DNA from: Symbiodinium natans
Taxonomy: Eukaryota; Sar; Dinophyceae; Suessiales; Symbiodiniaceae
Length of the DNA: 64,000 bases
Assembly (NCBI GenBank): GCA_905221605.1
Contig: CAJNDS010000128.1
Coordinates: 126,001 to 190,000 of the forward strand
Direction: 5' to 3'
In this document: positions 54,693 to 64,000 of the stretch, in pieces
Layout of the letters: each line of letters opens with the position of its first letter
Position numbering within the stretch: the stretch's first letter is position 1
Program-made: the position numbers and the translations under genes
Notes under the pieces: generated by a model
Seen by the model: only the letters and a program-made list of their open reading frames with translations
Databases searched by the model: none
What the model was told of the DNA's origin: nothing

Positions 54693-57162
54693 GATCCGTG
54701 TCGCCGTGCTCATGGTGTCTGGCCGGGCACTCGTTGTGGAGGCAAACCTCCATCAGTGGTACCAGCACCCAGAAGTTGTGAGAAGCCGTGTGCCTTTTTG
54801 GTGCAATTGCAGCATGCACTTACCTGAGTGCAGGCTCGAACTTTGCAAACTGTCGCAGAACTCAAGAGCGAGATCCAGACCAAAGAGAGCATTCCGATCC
54901 AAGAGCAGTCGCTGATCTACCAAAATGAGACCTGCACTCAGAGCTACAGCTGGTTAGATGGTTAGCAACTTCCCAGAAATTATTGCTTCAGTGTTTCCCT
55001 CAATCTGAGATTGTTTCGCGCACAGCTCTCCAAGGCCTCTCCAGAATGCCCGGAAGCTGCACGAGTACGGGATCCGCTATGACACTTTTGTTTTGCATTT
55101 CTGGGCGCCGCTTGTTTCTTCTCGCTCTCCCTCTCTCCCTCTCTCTCCATTCTCTCTCCCATTCTGTCTCCTTTGGAACTGAGGACTCATGCGTCAGCCT
55201 AGTGCGAGTTCAACCGATGGAGTTGAAGATCATGACTGCGCGGGCGAAGTGGAACATCCGAGTGCAGCCGCAGGCATTTTTGGGAAGTGACTGAGCCTCC
55301 CTGCTGCTATCGTATGCCGAGAGCACGACAGCCATGGTTGCATCCCGTTCATCAACAACGCACAAGCGAACTTGCTATAGCACCAACCACACCTACGAAT
55401 GAGAGCGTAGGTCAGAGTGGCACGAGTCTTGTAGCCGCGTTCCCAGCAATTGGCGAGGATACCGTGGCCGAAATCAAATCTTTCGTCAATGAAAAGATGT
55501 CGATCCCATTTGAGCAGATGCTCTTTGTTTGCAAAGGCCCGGGGAGCTGGTCACAGCAGGGAGGTTGCCTCTAGTGCCCCAAAGAGTTCAGGCATGTTCA
55601 GGCCTAATTCGGAGCAATGTCAGGCAAGCCTCTGGAAGATGGCCGGCCCCTCTCAGAGATGGGAGTCGAGACAGGAGATCAGGCGCTGTCGCCATGCGTC
55701 ACGCCATGTCATCACGCCATGTCACGCCGCTCTCACAAGCCTCGAGAACCCGTCTGAAAAGGTGGCGATGATCTTGCGGCTCAAGGGCTGCGGCCAGTTC
55801 ATCGTGGAAACCGATGCTGGCATCATGGCTTCGATCAAGTGCTGAGCCGACTTTCAAGTGTTGTTCAGTGCTATGCTATAGTCGGGGTATGGTGCCAATG
55901 GTGCTCATAGAGATTGTTGTGCGGGGCAGCCTCATGCGAGGAACGTCGTTTCGTGTGGATGGTGCATGCGCTGACAAGACGATTGCTGACGTTAAGACCG
56001 CTATCCGCGACAGAACAGGCGGGCGCCAAGCGCAAGCCATAGCCAGAGCCATGGTCACCATAGCAGATCACAGCAGCCCTAGCAGCGATGGGGAGATTGT
56101 TGAAGTACCATTCATCCTTTGTAAACAAAATATGCGGAGTGTACTGTTGCTGTCCTTCGGGTAAGTGACGTGAGTGCATCATGTGCACTTCTGGAGAGCA
56201 GAGGTGCTTTCGAAGTGTTTGCTTTGCTGAGAATCTGTGCAATGATTGCAGGCATGGCTCCTGCTGAACAGCAGTTGACCTTCAGAAAGCAGGTGCTGGA
56301 GGACGCACAGACTCTGGAATACTATGGCATCAAGCGGGCGGCCTGGATGAAAGCTAGTCGCACCCTGTGCGAAGCCTCCGAGTTCAAAGCACCATCTCAA
56401 GCACAAGGGTGCTGTCCCAAAAATAGCAGGATCAACCCAAGCGGCGCGCTGCCAGCCGCATAGTTGCATGATGTTACATGTGGACCCTAACCGAGGAATG
56501 CAAGATTCAGCTGGCCCGTCAGCAGCCGCAGGTGAGCTCAAATGGCACAGTTGTGTCAAGCCTGCTAAGCCACGAGCAGTAGCTTATGTTTGTTGCGAAA
56601 ATTGCAAGATGTATCTTCTCGCCATGGCATTGAGGACGGCTTCCGTGAACGTTGCTGCCTCTGCTGCTGAGAGGCACCGAGCAACTTGACAGCCAAGGGA
56701 CTGCTGCTGCAGGCAGGCTATCAAAACACTGTACAGAACTTTGTCTGCAAAGTGCAGACCCGCTTGTTGGCTGTGCTGGTGGCACTTGGGGAATGCCCTG
56801 CAGCAGTTTTAAGACATTGCTGTAACATCGTTGTGCCTTCAGTGGTTTGAGCGCTGCCAATAGGTTTCGGCGAGACTAAGCTTAGGGTAGATGACCAATG
56901 CACCTTGCAATTACAAAAGCGTCGATCCGAGCCGCCTTCACACAAGAGAGGGCGAGCAAATCGTCGTGGGTCGTTGACCCTTGCTACACTTACAGAGGGA
57001 TGGCTTTGAGATATTCCGGGATGCTGCATTTTGTTTAAGGTTCAGAAGGCTCAGGCTTCAACCTTGCCGGGCCTTGAGCCGTCGAAGAGCAAAGCGGGAA
57101 CGATCAAGTCGTCTTCACGCTTTGCTCGGAACAAAGCTCGTGACCAGTACGCAGTACTGTAA
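54693..57162 (+). CDS. Multi-ubiquitin-like protein, three diverged ubiquitin folds in tandem
   Basis: Fold 1: exons 54693-54741 (IRVAVLMVSGRALVVE), 54834-54928 (TVAELKSEIQTKESIPIQEQ), 55035-55080 (PLQNARKLHEYGIRY) and the start of 55184-55273 (DSCVSLVRVQP). Fold 2 follows directly in the same exon (MELKIMTARAKWNIRVQPQ), then 55458-55536 (DTVAEIKSFVNEKMSIPFEQ), 55624-55682 (GKPLEDGRPLSEMGVETGDQ) and 55762 onward (VAMILRLKGCGQFIVETDAG); this exon is open to a TGA at 55843-55845. Fold 3: about 55889-56018 (VLIEIVVRGSLMRGTSFRV, KTIADVKTAIRDRT), 56252 to about 56338 (MAPAEQQLTFRKQVLEDAQT, LEYYGIK) and 56464-56531 (CMMLHVDPNRG). A basic terminal exon 57040-57162 (KAQASTLPGLEPSKSKAGT) ends in TAA. 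The folds match ubiquitin in length (74-76 residues), but the RLRGG end is replaced (VRVQP, RLKGC, DPNRG), so they cannot be conjugated as ubiquitin is. The stop at 55845 could mean that fold 3 is a separate gene. Confidence 0.82.
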
Positions 57163-58484
57163 AGCGCAATGCACTCTGCCATAGCATTCCAGTCGAGGCT
57201 CAAATTTACTGGCCACGAGTGCTCCCCCTATAAGAGCTGCTGCCATGAATTTGCGCTTCTGCCAGGCGCTGCAACTTGCGTTGCTGTTCCGCATGTCCGA
57301 CTGAGTACACAGGAGAGCGGTGCCCGCTGCGAAAGAGAAGTGCTCAAAACAGCTGCCATCATGAGGGAGTCAGGAGGACCCGCACACTGCTGCAAATCTA
57401 CAGCACGCTCTAGCACGCCAATGTACATTTCGAAGTGCATCCAGCCAGTCATTTGTCTTTAACATCTTGCTGTTATGCCTGCAATGCCTCCTGCTGCTTT
57501 CAATCTTCAAGGTGTTAAATATATCAGGACACATGGCAACCTCAAGAATAAGAAGGTAATGGCGCAGCAAGCAACGGATGAAGCACTGGAAGCAGGATCG
57601 CGTATGGTAGAATTTCATACCGCCAATGATGCCAAGCTGGCATGGCAAGCAATGCAATGCTCGCAGAACTTCCGAAGCTTAGAGACAAGAAACATTCCAA
57701 GGAGCACAGCATCGTGCCATGCAAGGGAACGCAGACGCCGAGTACACCTACGATTGGCGGTCTACTTGGGGGCCCGAGTCGTGCCCTCGACCGCCGCCCA
57801 AAACGGGTGTAGCTGATGTTCACGTATTGACGCTTTGATCCATCCTGAGTCGAGTGAATAAGGCCGAGCGCAGGGTTCGACGTTTCTTTTTGATTTGGTT
57901 TATACAATATGGTCAGGACACCCCCCCCGCCTGCCTCCCCCTACCCTGTTTAAGGCCCTCGCAATCTGATCCAGAGGAAGCCTCAAGCGCCTAAGACTCA
58001 ACACCAAGACATGCAAGATGACTCCTCAAACACTCCATACAATCATCGCGCTACTGGTCGAATGCCATGGGGCCTTGAGGTCTGAGAAGGCCAAAGCTCT
58101 GAGAGTTGTTGTTGGGACTTCGCGACGCTGCCTTTCTGAAGCCGAACAGAGCTTCAAGAACAACATATGACGAAAGCTAGCTCCTTGGATGTTGGGGGAG
58201 TTTTTGTTTGCGACCTTCTTGTCTTGGGGAAAAAACGACTGAGGGGATGATGGACATCTTGCCTAACATCTCGAGGGATTCACTGGGGAGGGTGCCTGAG
58301 ATATGAGGGGGAAGTCACTGCACGCAGTGTTCCTGACAACGGGCCCCCTCCCCGGCTGACCTTTACCCACCCCGCCCTACCTAAGCGCCTGCAGCTTCTG
58401 ATAACATACTGCAATGCCCAACGCCCAAACTCCGCCAAGTCTGAGCCTGAAAGTCTCAATCCTGTAAAGCATCAGCTGCTCAGA
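57163..58484. other. No supported gene
   Basis: The + frame 57475-57816 is open and partly coding-like (NLQGVKYIRTHGNLKNKKVM) without motif or splice support. A C-run lies at 57920-57929. Confidence 0.35.
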
Positions 58485-58994
58485 ATGGCTTCTCTGGCCG
58501 ATCGGGACACAGCCACGTGGGTGCGAATAATGGCCGTAGTTTGTGTTTTTGCGTCCGACTTTAGCCGACAGAAGGCGGACGAACAAATTGGCTGGGCCAA
58601 AATACAAAAGCGACTGCCAGACCCTGTGCCCGGAGACAAGCCGCTGGCCCGCAAGCGTCGAACAACCTGGTCAAGCCTCTGGCCTGCTTTTTTGTCTACC
58701 AACATGTCCGACCATCAGCCAACCACTAAGTTGGCAGGGCCATTCACAAGGAACAAAACAACGACTTCAACCACATCCCAGCTTTCATTTAAATGCCAGG
58801 CCCGTTTTGAGACCTCCTCACAGACCCTCGACCGCCAAATAAAAACCACAAGAGATGCTTTCAGCTGCAACCAGCCTCGGAGTAGCAACAAAAGCTCAGA
58901 ATGGAAAATTGTAGGTATATGGGTCGGCGGCACTAGTTCTAGGTTCATGTGTATATATATATATATGTGTCTTGTAAGTCCTGGCTGTAAATAA
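58485..58994 (+). CDS. Hypothetical ORF, low confidence
   Basis: A 169-codon uninterrupted frame beginning MASLADRDTATWVRIMAVVC; Thr/Ser/Lys-rich with no motif, ending in an (AT)n tract (IYIYM). Intronless frames of this length are rare here, so it may be an element or chance. Confidence 0.25.
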   Translation: MASLADRDTATWVRIMAVVCVFASDFSRQKADEQIGWAKIQKRLPDPVPGDKPLARKRRTTWSSLWPAFLSTNMSDHQPTTKLAGPFTRNKTTTSTTSQLSFKCQARFETSSQTLDRQIKTTRDAFSCNQPRSSNKSSEWKIVGIWVGGTSSRFMCIYIYMCLVSPGCK

Positions 58995-59163
58995 AGTGTG
59001 CATATTGGACTGCAAGTTGTGTCCACATGCGTTTTGCAGCGGATGTGCGAAGCGCCGGAACTTGAGTTCTCGTCCTTGCCTTCACATATGTAACGTTGTA
59101 CTCGCATCCTTTACTCCTTCAATACTCCTTCCTTATTCAGCTCCTTACAACACTCTTTAGCAA

Positions 59164-59391
59164 ATGAGTACTCAAACGACTCAAGCCCCAAAAGAGAGAA
59201 AGGTCCCGGCGGCGCTCGGAGCCTCGGCGCTCGGAGCCGCCGGGCGACTGGCGGAGCCCGTCACCAGGCAGCGAGCCCAGAGGTTGCGAGCAGAGAAGGA
59301 AAACACACAACAAGAGAAGGACACAAAGGGAAGTGTGTTCCGTGCTGTTGAACTGTTGCATATTTGGATGTCACTGGATGTCACTTCTTGA
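59164..59391 (+). CDS. Small hypothetical ORF
   Basis: 75 codons: MSTQTTQAPKERKVPAALGA, an alanine-rich stretch with duplicated GASALGA-type units, then a basic helix (RQRAQRLRAEKENTQQEK). ATG context is acceptable (GCAAATGAG). Could be a first exon ending near AAAGG at 59330. No family. Confidence 0.35.
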   Translation: MSTQTTQAPKERKVPAALGASALGAAGRLAEPVTRQRAQRLRAEKENTQQEKDTKGSVFRAVELLHIWMSLDVTS

Positions 59392-61388
59392 ATCCACAAA
59401 AGGCATCTTAGTGTAAGACGGCGAGGCACAGTGTAGCACAGTGTAGCACAGTGCGGAGCCTCAGGTCACCGAGATGCTCGGGACACCTCCACTGGGCTGA
59501 TCCCGGTCTTGGGCTCATGTGGGCCCCCAGTTAGACATCTGCTCCGTTAAGTGTCAATGACTCATGGAAATTTAGAATCAAGCTGAAGTTGGGGATGACT
59601 CTGCACGTCAGATGTTTTCTTGGGGGCATACTGTCAGAGCAAGCCTGCGAGTCAGTACATGAAGCTTAGACGGACTACGGCGATGACCACTACGTAGCCG
59701 CCAACGTGAAGATTGCCTCCCACCCAGGAGCATGCGTGAACACATGTCTGAGTCAGCGAAGTTGCTTTGTCGGTCCCCATTGGGGTGCTAATGTTGTGAG
59801 TTGAGGAAGGCGTAAAGAGAACTAGATCGCTGGCCCTTAGACGCCCATGCGGGCCCGGACGCTCTTGCTTGGGCCATTTTGGCCCCGCGCGCGTTTCAAA
59901 TCGCGACCGATGAGCCATTTGAGCCAAGAGCTGTCCCAATCATAGCATGCTTTTAGCCAGGCAGCGGGTGTCAAATCGTGCTCCCAAGCCTGAGTCCCGT
60001 GCACGTTCCGTACTCGAAATCGTGCTCCTCAGCCCTAGGTGCCCTTTTTCACTGATGTGAGTCGAGGCTTTCGCATCGCTGTGTGTCGCGAAACAGGGTC
60101 TTTTTTTGCATTTTGGGGGCTCTCGGATGCGTTCTAAAAAGTGAACTGCTTGTGAATTGAGTGTGAACTGCGTGTGAACGTGTGAAAGGAGTGAACTGTC
60201 CTTCGCTCTTGGGGGCCCCTGGGGGCTTGGACTGCTCTTGGAGAATGGGGTCTCGTGACGTCTTGGAATTGAAGTGCTTGTGGAGGTCATCTTGAATTGC
60301 CCATTCGGAATGGCCTCCGCATGCCTTGGCAGTTCTATTCGGGGTTTGAAGCGATATGAAGCGGTCTTACACTGTTCGGTGTCTACGCCGGCATAGTTGA
60401 ACCCGATAATCAATCCTGGAACGGAGCGAGATAGCGAGACTCCAAAATCGAGCGTTGCAGGACACTACATGAACCATGAAGCAAGCCATCTCATCAACCC
60501 GTTGCTGCAGCCTCGGCACATGCACGTTCTCTCGCGTTCTCCAGTCATGCCACAGGTGCTGCTGTGCAGTGTGATCCGTGACTGCTCTGCTGTGCCTTGT
60601 CCGGAGGTCGGTCGAATACTGGGCATCCCTGCCAGGACAGGTTCGTGACCAGGTGCATCATGATGTGACATTGTCAGTTTGGGAGAGGGGGACCCACGAG
60701 AACCCAGCACCGGGTACCGCCGGAGGCCCCACAAATCCCCAGAACAACTGAGAGTAAGCCAGGCGCATGTCACCGCGCTGAACCCAACGTGTGTGTTTAA
60801 GTCATGTTGAGTTGGAAGGCAGTAGCCGTTTTTTGTCAGGCCTTTGCCTTTGAGTTTGAGCAGGGTCACGTTCTCGCTGCCGTGGAATGGAAGGACCCTC
60901 CAGCTTGTTCCGTGCAACGACATGTCTGTCAACCAAAAGTAACAAGAATTTCAGCAAGTACAGTGGCTCGGCGTTGGGCCACTTGAGACTGAAGCTCGAA
61001 TCATCTAACATGGACCTGGAGTGCAGGACAGAGGTGACGGAATGGGCGTGCATCGACGCTGGGATGCAGTCAGAACCTAGAAGAGGGCACAATGTGATGC
61101 TCCGCATGTCGATCTATGCTGAACGCGACATGTGCATAGAGGTAGTTCTCTAATAATTATTAGGGTCCCGTCGTCGGCGTGAGCAGACGTCAAACGGGTA
61201 CCCTGCAAGTCTCGTGTCAAGGCCTTTCGCTGGAAGCGAAGGCTGGAAGCATTGCCTTTTGCGTTGCCTTGCGCTAGCAGCACTGGGAGCACTAGCAGCA
61301 CTAGCACTCGAGTCTGTGAAGCAAGGGAAGAGTAAAGCACTGGAGCTTTGTAAATCTTGGCGGCTGTTGTCATGCCTTACATCGACAG
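59392..61388. other. No supported gene
   Basis: Contains a triple GTGTAGCACA repeat at 59432-59455 and several short frames on both strands, none with motifs. The minus frame 59940-60413 (157 codons) has unremarkable composition. Confidence 0.35.
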
Positions 61389-64000
61389 GTTAATGGGGAG
61401 TGGCAGAAACTTTCTACCTGGGAAGCCGCCAAGAAGCCGGTTTGGCAGGCCACCCCGGACTCGCCCAAGACTCCAATGACTCATGACTCTAGTGTTGACC
61501 CAGGAATGCCATGCGCAGTGGCCCTCTGCCTGCTTTTCATTGCTGCACGAGGTTCACAAGATGACCATGTCCATACGGAGTAGCCTTTGGCGGCTCACGC
61601 ATCCTGGCTTATGGACTTCTGGATACTTTGGTCTGAAAGGTCGTTCAACTTCAACAAATCTCGAAGCCCAAGGAAGACCCATCCCAGGGATCTCCCAACA
61701 GAGGTTCCTCCAGAACCACGGAGATGAGAACCATCTTGTCGTTCAAGCTGTGAGGCCTGGGACATCCTGGGACTTTTGCATCGCTGATTTCAATATTTGT
61801 CAATCTTTGACAAGCTTCCACACATAGACCATAGAATAATGGAATCTGCTGCGTTGGATACATCCAAGAAGAAGACTTGCTGGGATTGCCCATCAAAGTA
61901 CATGTGCTTGTAGAAAATCCAAAAAAGGCTTATATGCGTCTTGCAACCCATTTGCCTGCACATCCTGTAGTACTCAACATCAGGTTAAAATTCTCGCGTC
62001 AGAGCTAAGCCTCCTGCGCGTCCCAGGAAACCCAGAGAGCAGGTCTTTCGCATTCAGTCTTTCGTGGTCTTGCTGTTTTCCTTCTAACAGTTGCAGTGCC
62101 ACATTTGCTTGCTAGATGTAAAACTCTGTGAGGTTTGTCATCAAGCTGCAGAAGACGGAACCAGCACACAATGCCTCAGCCTCTGCATATGCACCCGAGA
62201 AGTAGTAGATGCTGTTTACGAGGTTCGGCAGTCGGCGAAACCGTAGCATGTGCAGAGTGTGCATACGGTAGTTGTCGTTTCAGGTGGGCTATCCGCAAAA
62301 GATCACCAGGCAAATCTGGGGCGACCGCAGATTCACCGATGTGGAGGTCTGACGGTGCGAGGAGTTCCAAAGAAGTTCCAACATTTCCTCCCTTTGTGCC
62401 AATGTGCTTCGTAAATCTCAGCAGTAGAGAAGGCTTCTGTGGTACAAGGACTTGGTTAGGTGAGGGAAGTCATGTCCTGCAGCCGGACAGCGGCACTCAG
62501 TGACTCCCAGCAAGTCACTCTGGGTCTGAAGTGTAGTTCTGAGACTTGTTCAGGTCATCTGCGGCGAGCAGCACTTTCCGGTGCACCGTGCCGGAGCCTT
62601 GAGAAGGAGAACCCGCTAAAAATCCCGCGGCCCTGGAGCATCACCTGGAGCATCCTGGAGCATCCAAGAAACCACAAGGGTCACGGGATGGAAATCGGCG
62701 AGAAAAGTTACTTCTGCAAGAAGTTGCTGTCCTAGAAAAGTTGCTTTTCGAGAAAAGCATCTACATGCCCGCGTGCGCAACTACGCGAGAAAAGTGACTT
62801 TCTGCAAGAAGTTGCTTTTCGAGAAAGTTGCTTTTCAGACATACTGCATGCGCAACGCCGTGCGCCGCGAGAAAAGCAACTTTCGACAAAAGCGGGTTTC
62901 TTAAACAGTGGCTTTTCGAGAAATGTCTTTTCTATCTTTTCTAAGAAGCCTCGCATGCAACGCTGCGAGAGAACGTCTTTTCGAGCAGGCCGCGCGCACA
63001 AGCAACGCTGCAACCTACTTTTCGGCAAAAACATGTTTTTTGAAAAAGTCAATGGCTTTTCGAAGGAGAGACAAAGGCTGAGGCGAACTGCAGAACGTCC
63101 TAAGCGCCTTGAATCACAGGCACCGACACAACCAAAACAGACGCCCTAGGAAGGAAGTTCGGATTCGATAGGGGTGGCAGTGCACAGCAGTGCCGGCACC
63201 CGCAAAATCCCAAAACAAGGTCGTGCAATCCGGATGCTATGAGTGACCAATTGGCGCACATACTTAGCCCCGATGAAAGCTCTAGCCCTGGAAAGTTCCA
63301 GCTATGGCAGCCTCCTGCCTCCCAATGCTTTAAATGCTGGTACGTTCAATACTCCAGTCGGCCTCCCGAACGGCTTGCTACCCAAGGGGTTTCAGGAAGG
63401 TATATGGGACTACCTTGAGAACTACTCGAGGAGCATTGTTGGGGTGCCATGTGGCAAGTGGCAAGGCTGTACTTGCAGCTGCCTCGACAGTCTTCGCTGC
63501 GATGCTCGGATCAGAGATGAAAGAAAGTCGAGCCTTCGCCTGAGAGAGATGCTGCGGTGGCCTGTTTGCTCACGGTTTCTCATTATTGCCCCCTTGTCTG
63601 TACAGCTGATATCAGATTAGTTTCCCTGCAGCCGGGATGCGTTGGGATTAGCAGGAAGACACTGGAAGACCCACAGAATCCCACAGATATTCAGTGAAAA
63701 ACACAAGCAGAGATCCAACACTGCTCAGGCCCGTGAGATATTCATACCCGACACGGACGAGGAAGTTGCTTAGCTGCATGATGCCACGCTTGAAGTTCAA
63801 GGTGGATTTATTGCTTGTTGGGAAATGTGGAATGTTTCTTTGTGTCTCTTTGTCTTCTTGTTCTTGCAATCTCTGCAAACCTCTGCATCCGCTGCCCAAG
63901 TCTGTCCAGCACATGCTCGAGTATATCTACACAGGCCAAGTGCTTCAGCCGTGCACTCGTGCAACTCGAGCGCGTGTTCAGCTTTTCGCCATGTGCATTC
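61389..64000 (+). CDS. BTB/POZ-domain protein, 5' and BTB exons, truncated by window end
   Basis: Upstream exons: 61389 to about 61500 (VNGEWQKLSTWEAAKKPVWQ), about 61866-61983 (DLLGLPIKVHVLVENPKKAY, then MRLATHLPAHPVVLNI), 62116 to about 62240 (VKLCEVCHQAAEDGTSTQC, later REVVDAVYEVRQSAKP) and 62284-62346 (VGYPQKITRQIWGDRRFTDV). The last opens the BTB fold (RFTDVE). It continues at about 63466-63525 (AVLAAASTVFAAMLGSEMKE), 63729-63764 (AREIFIPDTDEE) and 63901-63939 (SVQHMLEYIYTGQ), then a GT donor. BTB domains dimerise and often recruit substrates to Cullin-3 ubiquitin ligases; some have a transcriptional role. The exon carrying the conserved pre-helix His (CHR-like) was not firmly placed, although CHVASGK lies directly before 63466. 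Donors of the last exons are GT. The intron 62347-63465 contains a palindromic repeat block. Confidence 0.8.
62695..63065. repeat. Block of palindromic GAGAAAAGTTGCTTTTCGAG-type repeats
   Basis: CTTTTCGAGAAA or near variants occur repeatedly (about 62747, 62816, 62917 and, shortened, 62978 and 63056), alternating with GCAAGAAGTTGC, CATGCGCAACG and GCGAGAAAAG blocks in both orientations. The arms CTTTTC and GAAAAG are mutual complements around a 2-nt centre. The block sits in an intron of the BTB gene and makes Phe/Leu/Arg-rich artefact frames. Confidence 0.7.

Overview
The window is nuclear DNA of a dinoflagellate, most likely a Symbiodiniaceae-type alga. Four independent signs agree: (1) a 19-nt remnant of the dinoflagellate spliced leader at 21131-21149; (2) (CCCTAAA)n arrays of the plant/alveolate telomere type at 5249-5697; (3) many very short exons whose introns start with GC or GA as often as GT and end in AG, nearly always followed by G; (4) typical dinoflagellate gene families (DUF4116 rep­eats, diverged ubiquitin-like folds, class III cyclases). 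No bacterial, organellar or viral gene organisation is visible. Almost all long open frames are simple-sequence shadows; real coding sequence lies mostly in 40-120 bp exons. Every gene I could recognise is on the + strand. Splice sites were placed by eye from reading frame and family alignment, not from transcripts.

Layout. 0.5-3.7 kb: helical/coiled-coil exons ending in a stop at 3695. 5.0-5.9 kb: a small gene whose intron carries a telomere-type insertion flanked by a 12-bp direct repeat. 8-12 kb: scattered exons, tandem repeats and a large (CTA)n array. 13.4-16.8 kb: a CobW/G3E GTPase. 17.9-20.9 kb: exons of unrecognised genes. 21.1-25.6 kb: a mobile-element and repeat zone with the spliced-leader relic, interrupted open frames, a degenerate minisatellite and repeated GC-rich/simple-repeat blocks. 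25.7-35.3 kb: two class III nucleotide cyclase domains in the same orientation, separated and preceded by hydrophobic open frames; their active-site residues are complementary, as in a heterodimeric two-domain cyclase. 35.4-40.7 kb: small exons, a BAHD acyltransferase and a coiled-coil gene. 41.8-48.4 kb: a ubiquitin-like plus DUF4116-repeat gene interrupted by simple repeats and a 1.2-kb element-like open-frame block. 49.1-50.4 kb: a complete four-exon DnaJ co-chaperone. 53.1-53.8 kb: end of an unrecognised gene, then a GC-rich hexamer array. 54.7-57.2 kb: a multi-ubiquitin-like gene. 61.4-64.0 kb: a BTB/POZ gene running off the window, with a block of palindromic repeats in one intron.

The genes do not form an operon. 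The functional themes are cyclic-nucleotide signalling (cyclase domains), ubiquitin-like and BTB proteins (degradation/adaptor functions), a chaperone, a metallochaperone-type GTPase and one secondary-metabolism-type acyltransferase.
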